Shown in pieces: positions 1 through 7,821 of a stretch of DNA of 64,000 bases. A program made the translations under genes and the position numbers. The notes under the pieces were generated by a model. That model made no database searches and was not told the DNA's origin. It saw only the letters and a program-made list of their open reading frames with translations. Each line of letters begins with the position of its first letter. Position 1 is the stretch's first letter. The DNA is from Blastococcus tunisiensis (lineage in GTDB: Bacteria; Actinomycetota; Actinomycetes; Mycobacteriales; Geodermatophilaceae), in NCBI RefSeq assembly GCF_900112815.1, contig NZ_FOND01000004.1, forward strand, positions 248,001 through 312,000, written 5' to 3'.

Positions 1-118
1 TGGCGAAGTTGGCGTACCCGGGACGGCGCTTGGCCGGGACGGCGTCGAAGAGCCGCGAGTAGAAGTCGACGGCGGCGTCGAGGTCGGCGACGCGGAGCGC
101 GAGCTGTACACGGGACAC
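1..118 (-). CDS. arsI: ArsI/CadI-like VOC-family dioxygenase (C-As lyase), 3' part outside window
   Basis: Only the first 39 codons lie in the window, starting at a GTG read leftward from 118. The visible N-terminus (SRVQLALRVADLDAAVDFY, then SRLFDAVPAKRRPGYANFA) has the beta-alpha start of a vicinal-oxygen-chelate/glyoxalase fold and the PAK-RPGYANFA stretch familiar from ArsI/CadI proteins. ArsI of the family cleaves the C-As bond of trivalent organoarsenicals using Fe(II) and oxygen. It is divergent from arsR across a 131-bp region with ATCGAT inverted repeats, so ArsR control of both directions is likely. The metal ligands and the vicinal thiols that distinguish ArsI from CadI are outside the window, so the exact subfamily is inferred. 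Confidence 0.75.
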   Translation of the reverse strand, partial: MSRVQLALRVADLDAAVDFYSRLFDAVPAKRRPGYANFA

Positions 119-140
119 GGGGGATCCACCTCTCGTCAGG

Positions 141-206
141 ACATCGACAGGCATCGATGTCTGAATACCGAATGAACACCAGGCATCGATACTTGTCAAT
201 ACGATG
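141..206. promoter_or_regulatory. ArsR operator region between arsI and arsR
   Basis: A perfect 7-bp inverted repeat, ACATCGA-N6-TCGATGT, lies at 141-160. A second, weaker one, CATCG-N13-CGATG, lies at 184-206. The 10-mer AGGCATCGAT occurs at both 149-158 and 181-190, 32 bp apart, which is three helical turns. The elements sit between the divergent arsI and arsR starts, and the second overlaps the putative -35 of arsR. Assignment to ArsR is inference from position. Confidence 0.6.
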
Positions 207-220
207 GACGTCGCTACGAT
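193..220 (+). promoter_or_regulatory. Putative arsR promoter
   Basis: TTGTCA at 193-198, a 16-bp spacer and TACGAT at 215-220 make a plausible sigma-70-type promoter. The start point would be near 227, just ahead of the GGAGGA ribosome site at 240-245. This supports ATG 250 rather than upstream in-frame starts as the arsR start. Confidence 0.5.
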
Positions 221-249
221 GGGCGGCGATGTCTGCGACGGAGGAACCG

Positions 250-594
250 ATGACCGACCCTGGCCTGGCGTGCTGCACGCCGCTCTCCGGCACGGCGATG
301 TCCGCCGAGCAGGCCGAGCAGGTCGCCCCCCTGCTCAAGGCGCTGGCGGACCCCGTACGGCTGCGCCTGGTGAGCCTGATCGCCTCGAGCGCGACCGGCG
401 AGGCCTGCGTCTGCGACCTCAACGACGCGTTCGACCTCACCCAGGCGACGATCAGCCACCACCTCAAGGTGCTGCACTCGGCCGGTCTGCTCGACCGCGA
501 CAAGCGCGGCGTGTGGGTGTACTACGCCGTGCGGCCCGCGGCGCTGGCCGCCGTCGCGAACCTGTTCCAGGCACCGGCGCTGATGCCGTCATGA
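250..594 (+). CDS. arsR: ArsR/SmtB-family arsenic-responsive repressor
   Basis: A 114-residue winged-helix repressor. The core LADPVRLRLVSLI and the recognition region TQATISHHLKVLHSAGLL (residues 64-81) are typical ArsR. Cys8-Cys9 near the N-terminus plus Cys53 and Cys55 match the As(III) site arrangement known for Corynebacterium ArsR, where an N-terminal Cys pair works with one Cys near residue 55. This differs from the E. coli CVC-only site. ATG 250 is chosen because GGAGGA lies 4 bp upstream. The stop overlaps the acr3 start (ATGA), so translation is coupled. It likely represses its own operon and arsI until arsenite binds. Confidence 0.92.
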   Translation: MTDPGLACCTPLSGTAMSAEQAEQVAPLLKALADPVRLRLVSLIASSATGEACVCDLNDAFDLTQATISHHLKVLHSAGLLDRDKRGVWVYYAVRPAALAAVANLFQAPALMPS

Positions 595-1715
595 GCGACA
601 CCGTGCACGAGCACGGCCGCCCCGCCGCCCCGGCCGACGCACCGGTGCTGCAGAAGCTGTCCACCCTCGACCGGTTCCTGCCGATCTGGATCATCGCCGC
701 CATGGCCCTCGGGCTGGCGCTGGGCCGCTGGGTCCCGGGTCTGGACGACGCCCTCTCGGCGGTCGAGGTCGGCAACGTCAGCCTGCCGATCGCGATCGGC
801 CTGCTGCTGATGATGTACCCGGTGCTGGCCAAGGTCCGGTACTCCGAACTCGACCGCGTGACCGGCGACCGGAAGCTCCTGGGCGCCAGCCTGGTGCTCA
901 ACTGGGTGCTCGGACCGGCACTGATGTTCGCCCTCGCCTGGCTACTGCTGCCCGACCTCCCCGAGTACCGGACCGGCCTGATCATCGTGGGTCTGGCCCG
1001 CTGCATCGCGATGGTGCTGATCTGGAACGACCTGTCCTGCGGCGACCGCGAGGCGGCGACCGTCCTGGTCGCGATCAACTCGGTGTTCCAGATCGTCGCC
1101 TTCGCCGCGCTCGGCTGGTTCTACCTGCAGGTGCTGCCCGGCTGGCTCGGGCTGTCCACGACGTCGGCGGAGTTCAGCGTCTGGGCGATCGTCGTCTCGG
1201 TGCTGGTCTTCCTCGGCATCCCGCTGGTCGCGGGGTTCCTCACCCGGACGCTGGGCGAGCGCCGCAAGGGCCGAGCCTGGTACGAGGAACGGTTCCTCCC
1301 GCGGATCGGCCCGGTCGCCCTCTACGGGCTGCTGTTCACCATCGTCATGCTCTTCGCCCTGCAGGGGGACGCGATCACCTCCCAGCCCTGGGACGTCGCC
1401 CGCATCGCGCTGCCGCTGCTCGCCTACTTCGCGCTGATGTTCGGCGGCTCGTTCCTCCTCGGCATGCGGCTGCGGCTGGGCTACGCCAAGACGGCGACGC
1501 TGGCCTTCACCGCCGCCGGCAACAACTTCGAGCTGGCCATCGCCGTCGCGATCGGCACGTTCGGCGTCACCAGCGGTCAGGCGCTGGCCGGTGTCGTCGG
1601 CCCGCTGATCGAGGTTCCCGTGCTGGTCGGCCTGGTCTACGTGTCCCTGTGGGCCGCCCGGCGCTGGTTCCCCGGCGACCCGACCGTCCCCGACCTCGTC
1701 CGGAGTGCCCGATGA
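591..1715 (+). CDS. acr3: Acr3-family arsenite efflux permease
   Basis: A 374-residue membrane protein of the bile/arsenite/riboflavin transporter superfamily with about ten hydrophobic segments. The Acr3 signature is clear: Cys138 in the ARCIAMVLIWNDL helix and Glu314 in GNNFELAIAVAIGTFG, the two positions required in characterised Acr3 proteins. It exports As(III) through the cytoplasmic membrane, driven by the proton gradient. The start overlaps the arsR stop by four bases and the stop overlaps the next start by four bases, so the first three plus-strand ars genes are tightly coupled. No ArsA ATPase is present. Confidence 0.93.
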   Translation: MSDTVHEHGRPAAPADAPVLQKLSTLDRFLPIWIIAAMALGLALGRWVPGLDDALSAVEVGNVSLPIAIGLLLMMYPVLAKVRYSELDRVTGDRKLLGASLVLNWVLGPALMFALAWLLLPDLPEYRTGLIIVGLARCIAMVLIWNDLSCGDREAATVLVAINSVFQIVAFAALGWFYLQVLPGWLGLSTTSAEFSVWAIVVSVLVFLGIPLVAGFLTRTLGERRKGRAWYEERFLPRIGPVALYGLLFTIVMLFALQGDAITSQPWDVARIALPLLAYFALMFGGSFLLGMRLRLGYAKTATLAFTAAGNNFELAIAVAIGTFGVTSGQALAGVVGPLIEVPVLVGLVYVSLWAARRWFPGDPTVPDLVRSAR

Positions 1716-2362
1716 CGACCGAGAAGTCCCTGCCCGGCCTGCTGACCCCCGAGGCCGCGCTGCACCGGCTGGCCGACGACCTCGCCGCCCGTTTCGCCGG
1801 CGTGTTCGCCCGCGAGACGGTCGACCGGTACGTCTTCGAGTCCTACACGGCGCTCGCCCGGACGGCGCGGGTCACCGCGCACCTGCCGGCGCTGACCGCC
1901 CGCTTCGCCACCGAACGGCTCACCGCGCTGGCCCAGGCGAAGGGAGCGGTCGCGCACGACGTGCTAGAGGTGCTCTTCGTCTGCGTGCAGAACGCGGGGC
2001 GGTCGCAGATGGCCGCCGGTCTGCTGCAGCAGCGCGCCGGCGGCCGGGTGCACGTCCGCTCGGCCGGCTCCCAGCCCGCCGCGTCCGTCGACGACGCCGT
2101 GATCGCCGCCATGGCGGAGGCCGGCGTCGACCTCGGCCAGGCCTTCCCGAAACCGCTCACCGACGACGTCGTCCGCGCCGCCGACGTCGTCGTCACCATG
2201 GGCTGCGGCGACGCCTGCCCGGTCTACCCCGGCAAGCGCTACCTCGACTGGCAGGTGCGCGACCCCGCCGGCCTCTCCCTCGGCGAGGTGCGCTCGATCC
2301 GCGAGGACATCGACTCCCGGGTGCGTGCGCTGCTCGCCGAGCTCCAGCCCGCCCCCGCCTGA
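1712..2362 (+). CDS. LMW-phosphatase-type arsenate reductase with N-terminal helical domain
   Basis: This 216-residue protein has two parts. Residues 1-80 form a helical segment with no phosphatase features, like the three-helix extension of mycobacterial ArsC proteins. Residues 86-213 form a low-molecular-weight phosphatase domain. The P-loop is CVQNAGR (Cys91, Arg97), followed by SQM, then VVTMGCGDACP and YPGKRYLDW. The family reduces arsenate using a thiol partner, in actinobacteria mycothiol with mycoredoxin. ATG 1712 overlaps the acr3 stop. The role of the N-terminal domain is unknown. A second reductase without this domain follows directly. Confidence 0.85.
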   Translation: MTTEKSLPGLLTPEAALHRLADDLAARFAGVFARETVDRYVFESYTALARTARVTAHLPALTARFATERLTALAQAKGAVAHDVLEVLFVCVQNAGRSQMAAGLLQQRAGGRVHVRSAGSQPAASVDDAVIAAMAEAGVDLGQAFPKPLTDDVVRAADVVVTMGCGDACPVYPGKRYLDWQVRDPAGLSLGEVRSIREDIDSRVRALLAELQPAPA

Positions 2363-2383
2363 ACTCCGATCGAGAGGCTCTCC

Positions 2384-2794
2384 GTGTCCGACACGCCCAG
2401 CGTGCTGTTCGTCTGCGTGCACAACGCCGGCCGCTCGCAGATGGCCGCCGGCTGGCTGCGCCACCTGGCCGGGGACGCCGTCGAGGTCCGCTCGGCCGGC
2501 TCCGTGCCGGGCGACCAGGTCAACCCCTCCGCGTTGCAGGCCATGGCCGAGGTCGGCATCGACATCTCCGACCAGCGACCGAAGGTGCTCACCACCGACG
2601 CGGTCGAGGCGTCCGACGTCGTCATCACCATGGGCTGCGGGGACGCCTGCCCGATCTTCCCCGGCAAGCGCTACCTGGACTGGGAGCTCGAGGACCCGGC
2701 CGGCAAGGGCGTGGAGTCCGTGCGGCCGATCCGCGACGAGATCGAGCGCCGGATCCGCAGCCTGCTGGCCGAGCTCGAGGTGCCGGTCGGCTAG
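2384..2794 (+). CDS. arsC: Arsenate-mycothiol transferase-type arsenate reductase
   Basis: A 136-residue stand-alone LMW-phosphatase-fold reductase starting at GTG 2384 with GAGAGG upstream. The catalytic loop is CVHNAGR (Cys11, Arg17), with MGCGDACP later and the acidic ending typical of ArsC. It is about two-thirds identical by eye to the C-terminal domain of the preceding gene, implying duplication. Family members in Corynebacterium and Mycobacterium join arsenate to mycothiol, after which mycoredoxin releases arsenite for Acr3. Its stop overlaps the convergent DUF4334 gene by four bases. Confidence 0.87.
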   Translation: MSDTPSVLFVCVHNAGRSQMAAGWLRHLAGDAVEVRSAGSVPGDQVNPSALQAMAEVGIDISDQRPKVLTTDAVEASDVVITMGCGDACPIFPGKRYLDWELEDPAGKGVESVRPIRDEIERRIRSLLAELEVPVG

Positions 2795-3360
2795 CCGGTC
2801 TCGCGCTCGAGCAGGAAGAAGAACGGGGCCGGCAGCCCCCGCATGTCCATCGCGCCGAGCACGACGTCGGGGCCGACCCGCCGGAACACGTCGATGATCG
2901 GCAGCGCGTCGTAGATCATCGCCGCGGTGCTCACCCCCCGGTGCTCGACGGTGCGCAGCCGCGCCTTCGGCCGGTGGGTGTGCAGCAGCGGTCGGATCCG
3001 CCCGAACACCGTGCGGACCGGCCACGTCCCTGCCAGGCCGGCGTGGTCGCGCAGCAGCGGCAGCGGGATCCAGGCGGGGTCGACCGCCCGGGGTCGGCCG
3101 CCGCGGCCGGTGAACAGCAGCGGGTGCACGGCCTCGGCGCCCAGGAACTCCTTGCCGTACCAGCCGTAGGCCTCCAGCAGCCCGTCCAGCCGGGATCCGG
3201 TCGGCAGGCCGCTCCCCCGCCACCTGCCGAGCAGATCGGCCGCCGGCACCGGAAGGAGCCCGTCGAAGAACGCCAGCGCCTCCGCGGGGGCCACCCCGGC
3301 TCGGTGCTCGGCCAGCCACCGGGCCGCCGCCTCGTCGCTGAGGTGCGGGATGGTGGTCAC
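2791..3360 (-). CDS. GXWXG / DUF4334 domain protein
   Basis: A 189-residue protein of unknown function. Residues 43-52 contain the GRWRG form of the GXWXG motif (Gly45, Trp47, Gly49). The C-terminal half, with TVEHRGVSTAAMIYDALPIIDVFR and the ending LPAPFFFLLER, matches the style of DUF4334, usually found fused to GXWXG. No signal peptide or membrane segment. Its ATG lies inside the end of the upstream DUF4177 gene, so the two are coupled. It meets the ars operon tail to tail with a 4-bp overlap. Confidence 0.75.
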   Translation of the reverse strand: MTTIPHLSDEAAARWLAEHRAGVAPAEALAFFDGLLPVPAADLLGRWRGSGLPTGSRLDGLLEAYGWYGKEFLGAEAVHPLLFTGRGGRPRAVDPAWIPLPLLRDHAGLAGTWPVRTVFGRIRPLLHTHRPKARLRTVEHRGVSTAAMIYDALPIIDVFRRVGPDVVLGAMDMRGLPAPFFFLLERETG

Positions 3361-3566
3361 GCCACGGGCCGCTCGAAGGTGACGAGCACGCCCTCGACGC
3401 CGCCGGGGCCGATCCGGCCCTTCACCTCGACCGAGGTGATCGCCTTGAGCTGCCAGCCCTCGCGCGCGTGCTGGTTGAGCACCTTCTCCAGCTTGTCGCC
3501 GGACATCTTGCCGCCGATCATCCCCTCGCGGATCTCGGCAACCGTGTACTCGTACCGCGCCGCCAT
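3357..3566 (-). CDS. DUF4177 domain protein
   Basis: A 69-residue protein whose sequence (YEYTVAEI, then KLEKVLNQHAREGWQLKAI, then VTFERP) has the short beta-alpha-beta pattern and the N-x-x-x-x-EGW core of DUF4177. These are small cytosolic proteins of unknown function. It overlaps the next gene by four bases. No upstream operator was seen. Confidence 0.7.
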   Translation of the reverse strand: MAARYEYTVAEIREGMIGGKMSGDKLEKVLNQHAREGWQLKAITSVEVKGRIGPGGVEGVLVTFERPVA

Positions 3567-3648
3567 CGCTGCGCTCCCTCCGTCGTCCCGGGTCCGTCGT
3601 CGCTGCCCACCCTGCCGCTGCCCGGCTCCCCCGTCGACCCTGGACCGG

Positions 3649-4518
3649 TCAGCCGAGGACGGGCACGGCGCGCCGGGCGGCCAGCCGGTCCATGCCGGCC
3701 TGGATGTCGGCCTGCACCCGGTCGTAGACCGACCGCACGTACACCGCGTCGTCGGCGCGGTCGGGGTCGTCGTCGACCTCGACCGGTTCGAGCAGCTCGG
3801 TCCGGATCTTGGCCGGCAGCGGCACGTGCGCCGGGAGGATCTCGACCGCCAGCGGGAACGGGAAGCCGGAGATGATCGGCAGGTTGGCGCCGCGCAGCGT
3901 CGACTTCAGGCCGGTGAGCCGGTCGAGGGCGTTCGCCAGCCACTTCCCCTCGGACAGGACGAAGACCGTGTCGTGCCCACCCACGGTGGCGACCGGCAGG
4001 ATCGGCACACCGGACCGGATGGCCTGCTTCACGAACCCGGTGCGCCCACCCAGGGTCGCGACGTCCCGCTTGCGCCAACTGCGCATCGCGTCGACCTCGC
4101 CCCCGGGCCAGACGACGACGTCCTCGCCGCCGGCCAGCGCCGCCGTCACGCTCGTCCGGTTGGCCGCGACGACCCCCACGGCCCGGAAGTAGTCACCGAG
4201 CCCGGGCGCGGCCATCAGCACGTCGTGCGCCGTGCCGTGCAGCACCCGCTCGCCACCGAAGTGCGTGTGCCACGCGTTGACCAGGGTCCAGGCGTCCATC
4301 GTGAGCGCGCCACCGGAGTGCACGCCGACGACCAGGCAGGTCTCGTCGGGCACCCGCTCCCAGCCGTCCACCTCGAGCCGGAACCAGTACCTGGTGAGCA
4401 GGTCGTAGAACGGCTGCTGCACCCTCAGCAGCGTCTCGTTCGGCGGGGTCGGCTCCATGGCCGCCCCCACCCGCCACGCGATGAGTCGTTCGATCAGGTT
4501 CCGGTCCTGCTCGCCCAC
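3649..4518 (-). CDS. PlsC-like lysophospholipid/diacylglycerol acyltransferase family protein
   Basis: A 289-residue protein. VVGVHSGGALTMDAW (His67, Asp75) resembles acyltransferase motif I, though His-Asp spacing is longer than the classic HX4D. VVWPGGEVDAMRSW resembles the FPEGT/FPGG motif III. GVPILPVATVGGHDT fits motif IV. The pattern is closest to the DGAT-like branch of the phospholipid/glycerol acyltransferase superfamily. There is no clear transmembrane anchor beyond moderately hydrophobic stretches. Substrates are unknown. It stands alone between the DUF4177 gene and the catabolic cluster. Confidence 0.75.
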   Translation of the reverse strand: MGEQDRNLIERLIAWRVGAAMEPTPPNETLLRVQQPFYDLLTRYWFRLEVDGWERVPDETCLVVGVHSGGALTMDAWTLVNAWHTHFGGERVLHGTAHDVLMAAPGLGDYFRAVGVVAANRTSVTAALAGGEDVVVWPGGEVDAMRSWRKRDVATLGGRTGFVKQAIRSGVPILPVATVGGHDTVFVLSEGKWLANALDRLTGLKSTLRGANLPIISGFPFPLAVEILPAHVPLPAKIRTELLEPVEVDDDPDRADDAVYVRSVYDRVQADIQAGMDRLAARRAVPVLG

Positions 4519-4646
4519 GGGCCCTCCCTCGTCTCCTCGAGGGTCAACGGCCGACCGGGCTCCCGGTCACGCGCGATGCGCGAAGGAATTCCTGGTCAGG
4601 GCGTCGTGCGGTCGGCGGTGACCCGCGCCGGCGGGGGCAACGCCGG

Positions 4647-5570
4647 TCAGACGATGGCGACGGGGTCGAGCATCGATCCGGTGGCGCCCTCGATCTTCAG
4701 CGGCAGGGCCACGAAAAGGAACTCGTGCACCCGCTCGCGGGAGATCTCCTCCAGGTAGACCGACTCGAAGAGGTAGATCGCGTTCTCGATCAGCAGCAGC
4801 GTGTGCACCGGCTGCGGGTTCGCCGGCGTGCCCGGGTCGGGCGCCGGCTGGACCTCGAAGGTCTCGGTGTCGCTGCCCACCGCGACCACGCCCTGCTCCA
4901 GCAGCCAGCGCGCCGCGCTGATGTCGGGACCGGCCGTGACGTGCCGGGCGAGGCCCTCCGGGTCGGGCCACTGGCTCAGGTACCCGGACCGGATGAGGAC
5001 GACGTCGCCGGCGCGCACCTGCACCCCCTGGTGCGCGGCCACCGCCTGCAGCTCCTCGGCGCCCACGGGCTCGTGCGCCGGCAGCGCCTCGATCCCCCGG
5101 AAGGCCGGCACGTCGAGCAGCACACCGCGGGTGATGAACGGCGGCAGCTTGGACCCGTCACCGAGCTTGGGCCCGCGGTCGCCCAGGTGCTCCCGGGCGT
5201 TGCCGCCGCCGTACCAGTGGTCGTCCTCACCGATGGTCATGTGCGCGAGCGCGTCCACGTGCGCGCCGCTGTGCGACGTGCCGCTGACCGTCTCGGCCAT
5301 GTAGCCCAGGTTGACCTCGTTGCGCGGGCCCCAGGGGTGGATGCCGTCGCCGCGCAGCCCGTTCGGCGTGCGGTACATGCTCACGTCGAACGGCGGGTGC
5401 GCCCCGAACAGCGGCATGCCGGTGTAGCGGGGCAGCGCCAGGGAGTAGGTGGTGCCGCGGGTCGGCAGGGCCAGCGCGGCGAGCAGCTCCTCCGGCCGCT
5501 GCCGCGCGGCGGGGCCGCGCTCGGGGTCCACGGGTGCGGTGGGGTCGGCGGTCCCTGCCTCGCTGGTCAT
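4647..5570 (-). CDS. Cyclase-family metal-dependent hydrolase (kynurenine formamidase fold)
   Basis: A 307-residue protein with the cyclase-family metal site SHSGAHVDALAH (His100, His104, Asp106, His110), a variant of HXGTHXDXPXH. A later GVVAVGSDTETFE segment is typical of this fold. Members hydrolyse amides or lactones (kynurenine formamidase, isatin hydrolase) using Mn or Zn. ATG 5570 is set by the ATGA overlap with the glycerate kinase stop, so both are in one leftward operon. About 80 residues precede the motif, longer than small bacterial formamidases, placing it with the larger cyclase subgroup. The substrate is unknown. Confidence 0.82.
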   Translation of the reverse strand: MTSEAGTADPTAPVDPERGPAARQRPEELLAALALPTRGTTYSLALPRYTGMPLFGAHPPFDVSMYRTPNGLRGDGIHPWGPRNEVNLGYMAETVSGTSHSGAHVDALAHMTIGEDDHWYGGGNAREHLGDRGPKLGDGSKLPPFITRGVLLDVPAFRGIEALPAHEPVGAEELQAVAAHQGVQVRAGDVVLIRSGYLSQWPDPEGLARHVTAGPDISAARWLLEQGVVAVGSDTETFEVQPAPDPGTPANPQPVHTLLLIENAIYLFESVYLEEISRERVHEFLFVALPLKIEGATGSMLDPVAIV

Positions 5571-6784
5571 CGGGTGGGGGTCCTCTCGGGTGGGGCGCTC
5601 TCGGGTGGGGCGCTCTCGGACGGGGTGCTCAGCCATTCGGCCGCGATCCGGTCGGCGGTCGTCTCGAGCAGGTCGGCGGCGTGCCGCATGCTCCGCCCGG
5701 CGTCGGGCTCCAGCTCGGCCAGCGTGTGGACGCGCTCGATCCCGACTGCGTGCAGCCGGTCGGCGGCGACGGTGCTGCGCCCGGCCACGGCGACGACGCG
5801 GGCGCCGGCCCGCGCCGCGGCGGCGGCCACCCCGACCGGCCCCTTGCCGTGCAGGCTCTGCTCGTCCAGGGAGCCCTCGCCCACGACGACGAGGTCCGCG
5901 CCGGCGAGCGACCGCTCGAAGCCGGTGAGCTCGAGCAGGGTGTCGATGCCCGGGCGCACCTCGGCGCCGAGCAGGGCCGCGGCGCCGAAGCCGAGCCCGC
6001 CCGCGGCCCCGGCACCCGGCAGGTCGCGCAGGTCGCGGCCGGTCGCGGCGGCCACCACGTCGGCCCAGCGCTCCAGCGCCCGGTCGAGGAGCGCCACGGT
6101 CTCCGTGCCCGCCCCCTTCTGCGGGCCGTACACGGCGGCCGCGCCGGACGGCCCGGTCAGCGGGTTGTCGACGTCGCACGCGACCACGACGGTCGCCTCC
6201 GCCAGCCGCGCGTCGAGCCCCGCGAGGTCCAGCCGCTCCACGTCCAGCAGGCCGGCTCCGCCCTCGGCCGGGAGGGGTCCGGACGCCGTCCGGAGACCGG
6301 CGCCGAGTGCGGCCGCCAGCCCGGCCCCGCCGTCGGTCGTGGCGCTGCCGCCCACGGCGAGCACGATGCGGCGGGCCCCCCGGTCGAGCGCGTCGCGGAT
6401 CAGCTCGCCGACGCCGTAGGTGGACGCCGTCCGGGCGGTCGAGTCGTCGGGGGTCCCGCCGGGCAGCAGCCCGAGACCGGCCGCGGCGGCCATCTCGACG
6501 AAGGCGGTCTCCCCGTCCAGCGCGTAGGTGGCCCGGACGGGGTCGCCCAGCGGCCCGCGCACCTGGCACACCACGGGCCGGAAGCCGTGCCCCAGCACCA
6601 TGTCCACCGAGCCCTCGCCCCCGTCGGCGATCGGGTGCTCGACGACGGAGGCGTCGGGGAGCCGCCGGCGGAGGCCACGGCCGAGCGCGGCGGCGGCCTG
6701 CGCGGCGGTCAGCGAGCCCTTGAACTTGTCGGGCGCCACGAGGATCCGTGGCGCGACCCGACCCAGCGGAGCAGCAGCGGACAC
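5567..6784 (-). CDS. glxK: Glycerate 2-kinase (type-1 glycerate kinase)
   Basis: A 405-residue protein starting ILVAPDKFKGSLTA, followed by PIADGGEGSVD and LAVGGSATTDGGAG, the canonical motifs of the GarK/GlxK family. It phosphorylates D-glycerate with ATP to 2-phosphoglycerate, linking glyoxylate or tartronate-semialdehyde metabolism to glycolysis. It is divergent from the BKACE gene. The 91-bp region between them carries an exact TCGATAATCGA element, so co-regulation with the rest of the cluster is likely. It is coupled to the downstream cyclase by a 4-bp overlap. Confidence 0.9.
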   Translation of the reverse strand: MSAAAPLGRVAPRILVAPDKFKGSLTAAQAAAALGRGLRRRLPDASVVEHPIADGGEGSVDMVLGHGFRPVVCQVRGPLGDPVRATYALDGETAFVEMAAAAGLGLLPGGTPDDSTARTASTYGVGELIRDALDRGARRIVLAVGGSATTDGGAGLAAALGAGLRTASGPLPAEGGAGLLDVERLDLAGLDARLAEATVVVACDVDNPLTGPSGAAAVYGPQKGAGTETVALLDRALERWADVVAAATGRDLRDLPGAGAAGGLGFGAAALLGAEVRPGIDTLLELTGFERSLAGADLVVVGEGSLDEQSLHGKGPVGVAAAAARAGARVVAVAGRSTVAADRLHAVGIERVHTLAELEPDAGRSMRHAADLLETTADRIAAEWLSTPSESAPPESAPPERTPTR

Positions 6785-6841
6785 CGTTCCCTCCCTTCCG
6801 AGGCACGTCAGGTTCCCAGGCGGTGCAAGGGCAGGCTACGC

Positions 6842-6852
6842 TCGATAATCGA
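6842..6852. promoter_or_regulatory. TCGATWATCGA operator, exact copy (glxK / BKACE divergent region)
   Basis: TCGATAATCGA is an 11-bp palindrome with a central A. It contains GATAAT, usable as a -10 hexamer for rightward transcription, and is followed by GAGAGA. The same palindrome-plus-GAGAGA occurs at 8582. It lies 24 bp before the BKACE ATG. It is likely an FCD-GntR binding site. Confidence 0.65.
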
Positions 6853-6875
6853 GAGAACCATCCAGGGGAGGCTCC

Positions 6876-7799
6876 ATGGCCACGCGAGCGACGTCGGCGA
6901 TCATCACCTGCGCCCCGACGGGCGCGATCCACACGCCGACGATGTCCCCGGCGCTGCCGGTGACGCCGGAGCAGATCGCGCAGGCGGCGCTGGGTGCGGC
7001 GGCCGCCGGCGCGGCGATCGTGCACCTGCACGTGCGCGATCCCCAGGACGGCCACCCGGTGCAGGACCCGGCCCTGTTCAAGGACGTCCTGGCGATCGTC
7101 CAGGACGGCTCCGACGTGGTCATCAACCTCACCACCGGCGGCAGCCCGCACATGTCGGTGGACGAGCGGATCGCCCCGGCCGTGGCGCTTGCCCCCGAGC
7201 TCGCCTCGCTGAACATGGGCTCGATGAACTTCGGCCTGTTCCCGATGCTCGACCGCTACCCGAGCTTCCAGCACGAGTGGGAGCGGGAGCGCCTGGCGGA
7301 CAAGGACGTCGTCTTCAAGAACACCTACGCCGACATCGAGCGGATCCTCAAGCTCTGCGGTGACCAGGGCACCCGCTTCGAGTTCGAGTGCTACGACACC
7401 TCCCACCTCTACAACCTGGCCAACATGCTCGACCGGGGCCTGGTGCGCCCGCCGCTGTTCGTCCAGACCGTCTTCGGTCTCCTGGGCGGCACGGGGGCCG
7501 ACTTCGAGGACCTCGCACACATGCGGCGGACGGCGCAGCGCCTCTTCGGCGACGACTTCGAGTGGTCGGTGCTGGGCGCCGGCTCCTCGCAGATGCGGCT
7601 CGGCGTCATCGCGCTGTCCCTCGGCGGCAACGCGCGGGTGGGCCTGGAGGACTCGCTGTGGGACGGACCGGGCAGACTCGCGGAGTCCAACGCGGCGCAG
7701 GTCGAGCGGATCACCGCCCTGGCCCGCCTGCTGCACCGCGACGTCGCCACCCCGGAGGAGGCACGACGCCGCCTCGACCTGCGCGACGCCAGGCCCTGA
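6876..7799 (+). CDS. BKACE (DUF849) beta-keto acid cleavage enzyme
   Basis: A 307-residue TIM-barrel protein. IITCAPTGAIHTP at the N-terminus, HLHVRDP (His50, His52) and INLTTGGS are hallmarks of the beta-keto acid cleavage family. The paired histidines are Zn ligands in the 3-keto-5-aminohexanoate cleavage enzyme. Members condense a beta-keto acid with acetyl-CoA to give acetoacetate and a new CoA ester; substrate range differs by subgroup. ATG 6876 has AGGGGAGG upstream. A GntR gene follows 22 bp downstream in the same operon. Confidence 0.88.
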   Translation: MATRATSAIITCAPTGAIHTPTMSPALPVTPEQIAQAALGAAAAGAAIVHLHVRDPQDGHPVQDPALFKDVLAIVQDGSDVVINLTTGGSPHMSVDERIAPAVALAPELASLNMGSMNFGLFPMLDRYPSFQHEWERERLADKDVVFKNTYADIERILKLCGDQGTRFEFECYDTSHLYNLANMLDRGLVRPPLFVQTVFGLLGGTGADFEDLAHMRRTAQRLFGDDFEWSVLGAGSSQMRLGVIALSLGGNARVGLEDSLWDGPGRLAESNAAQVERITALARLLHRDVATPEEARRRLDLRDARP

Positions 7800-7821
7800 T
7801 GACCGCCGGAAAGGACCTGCC

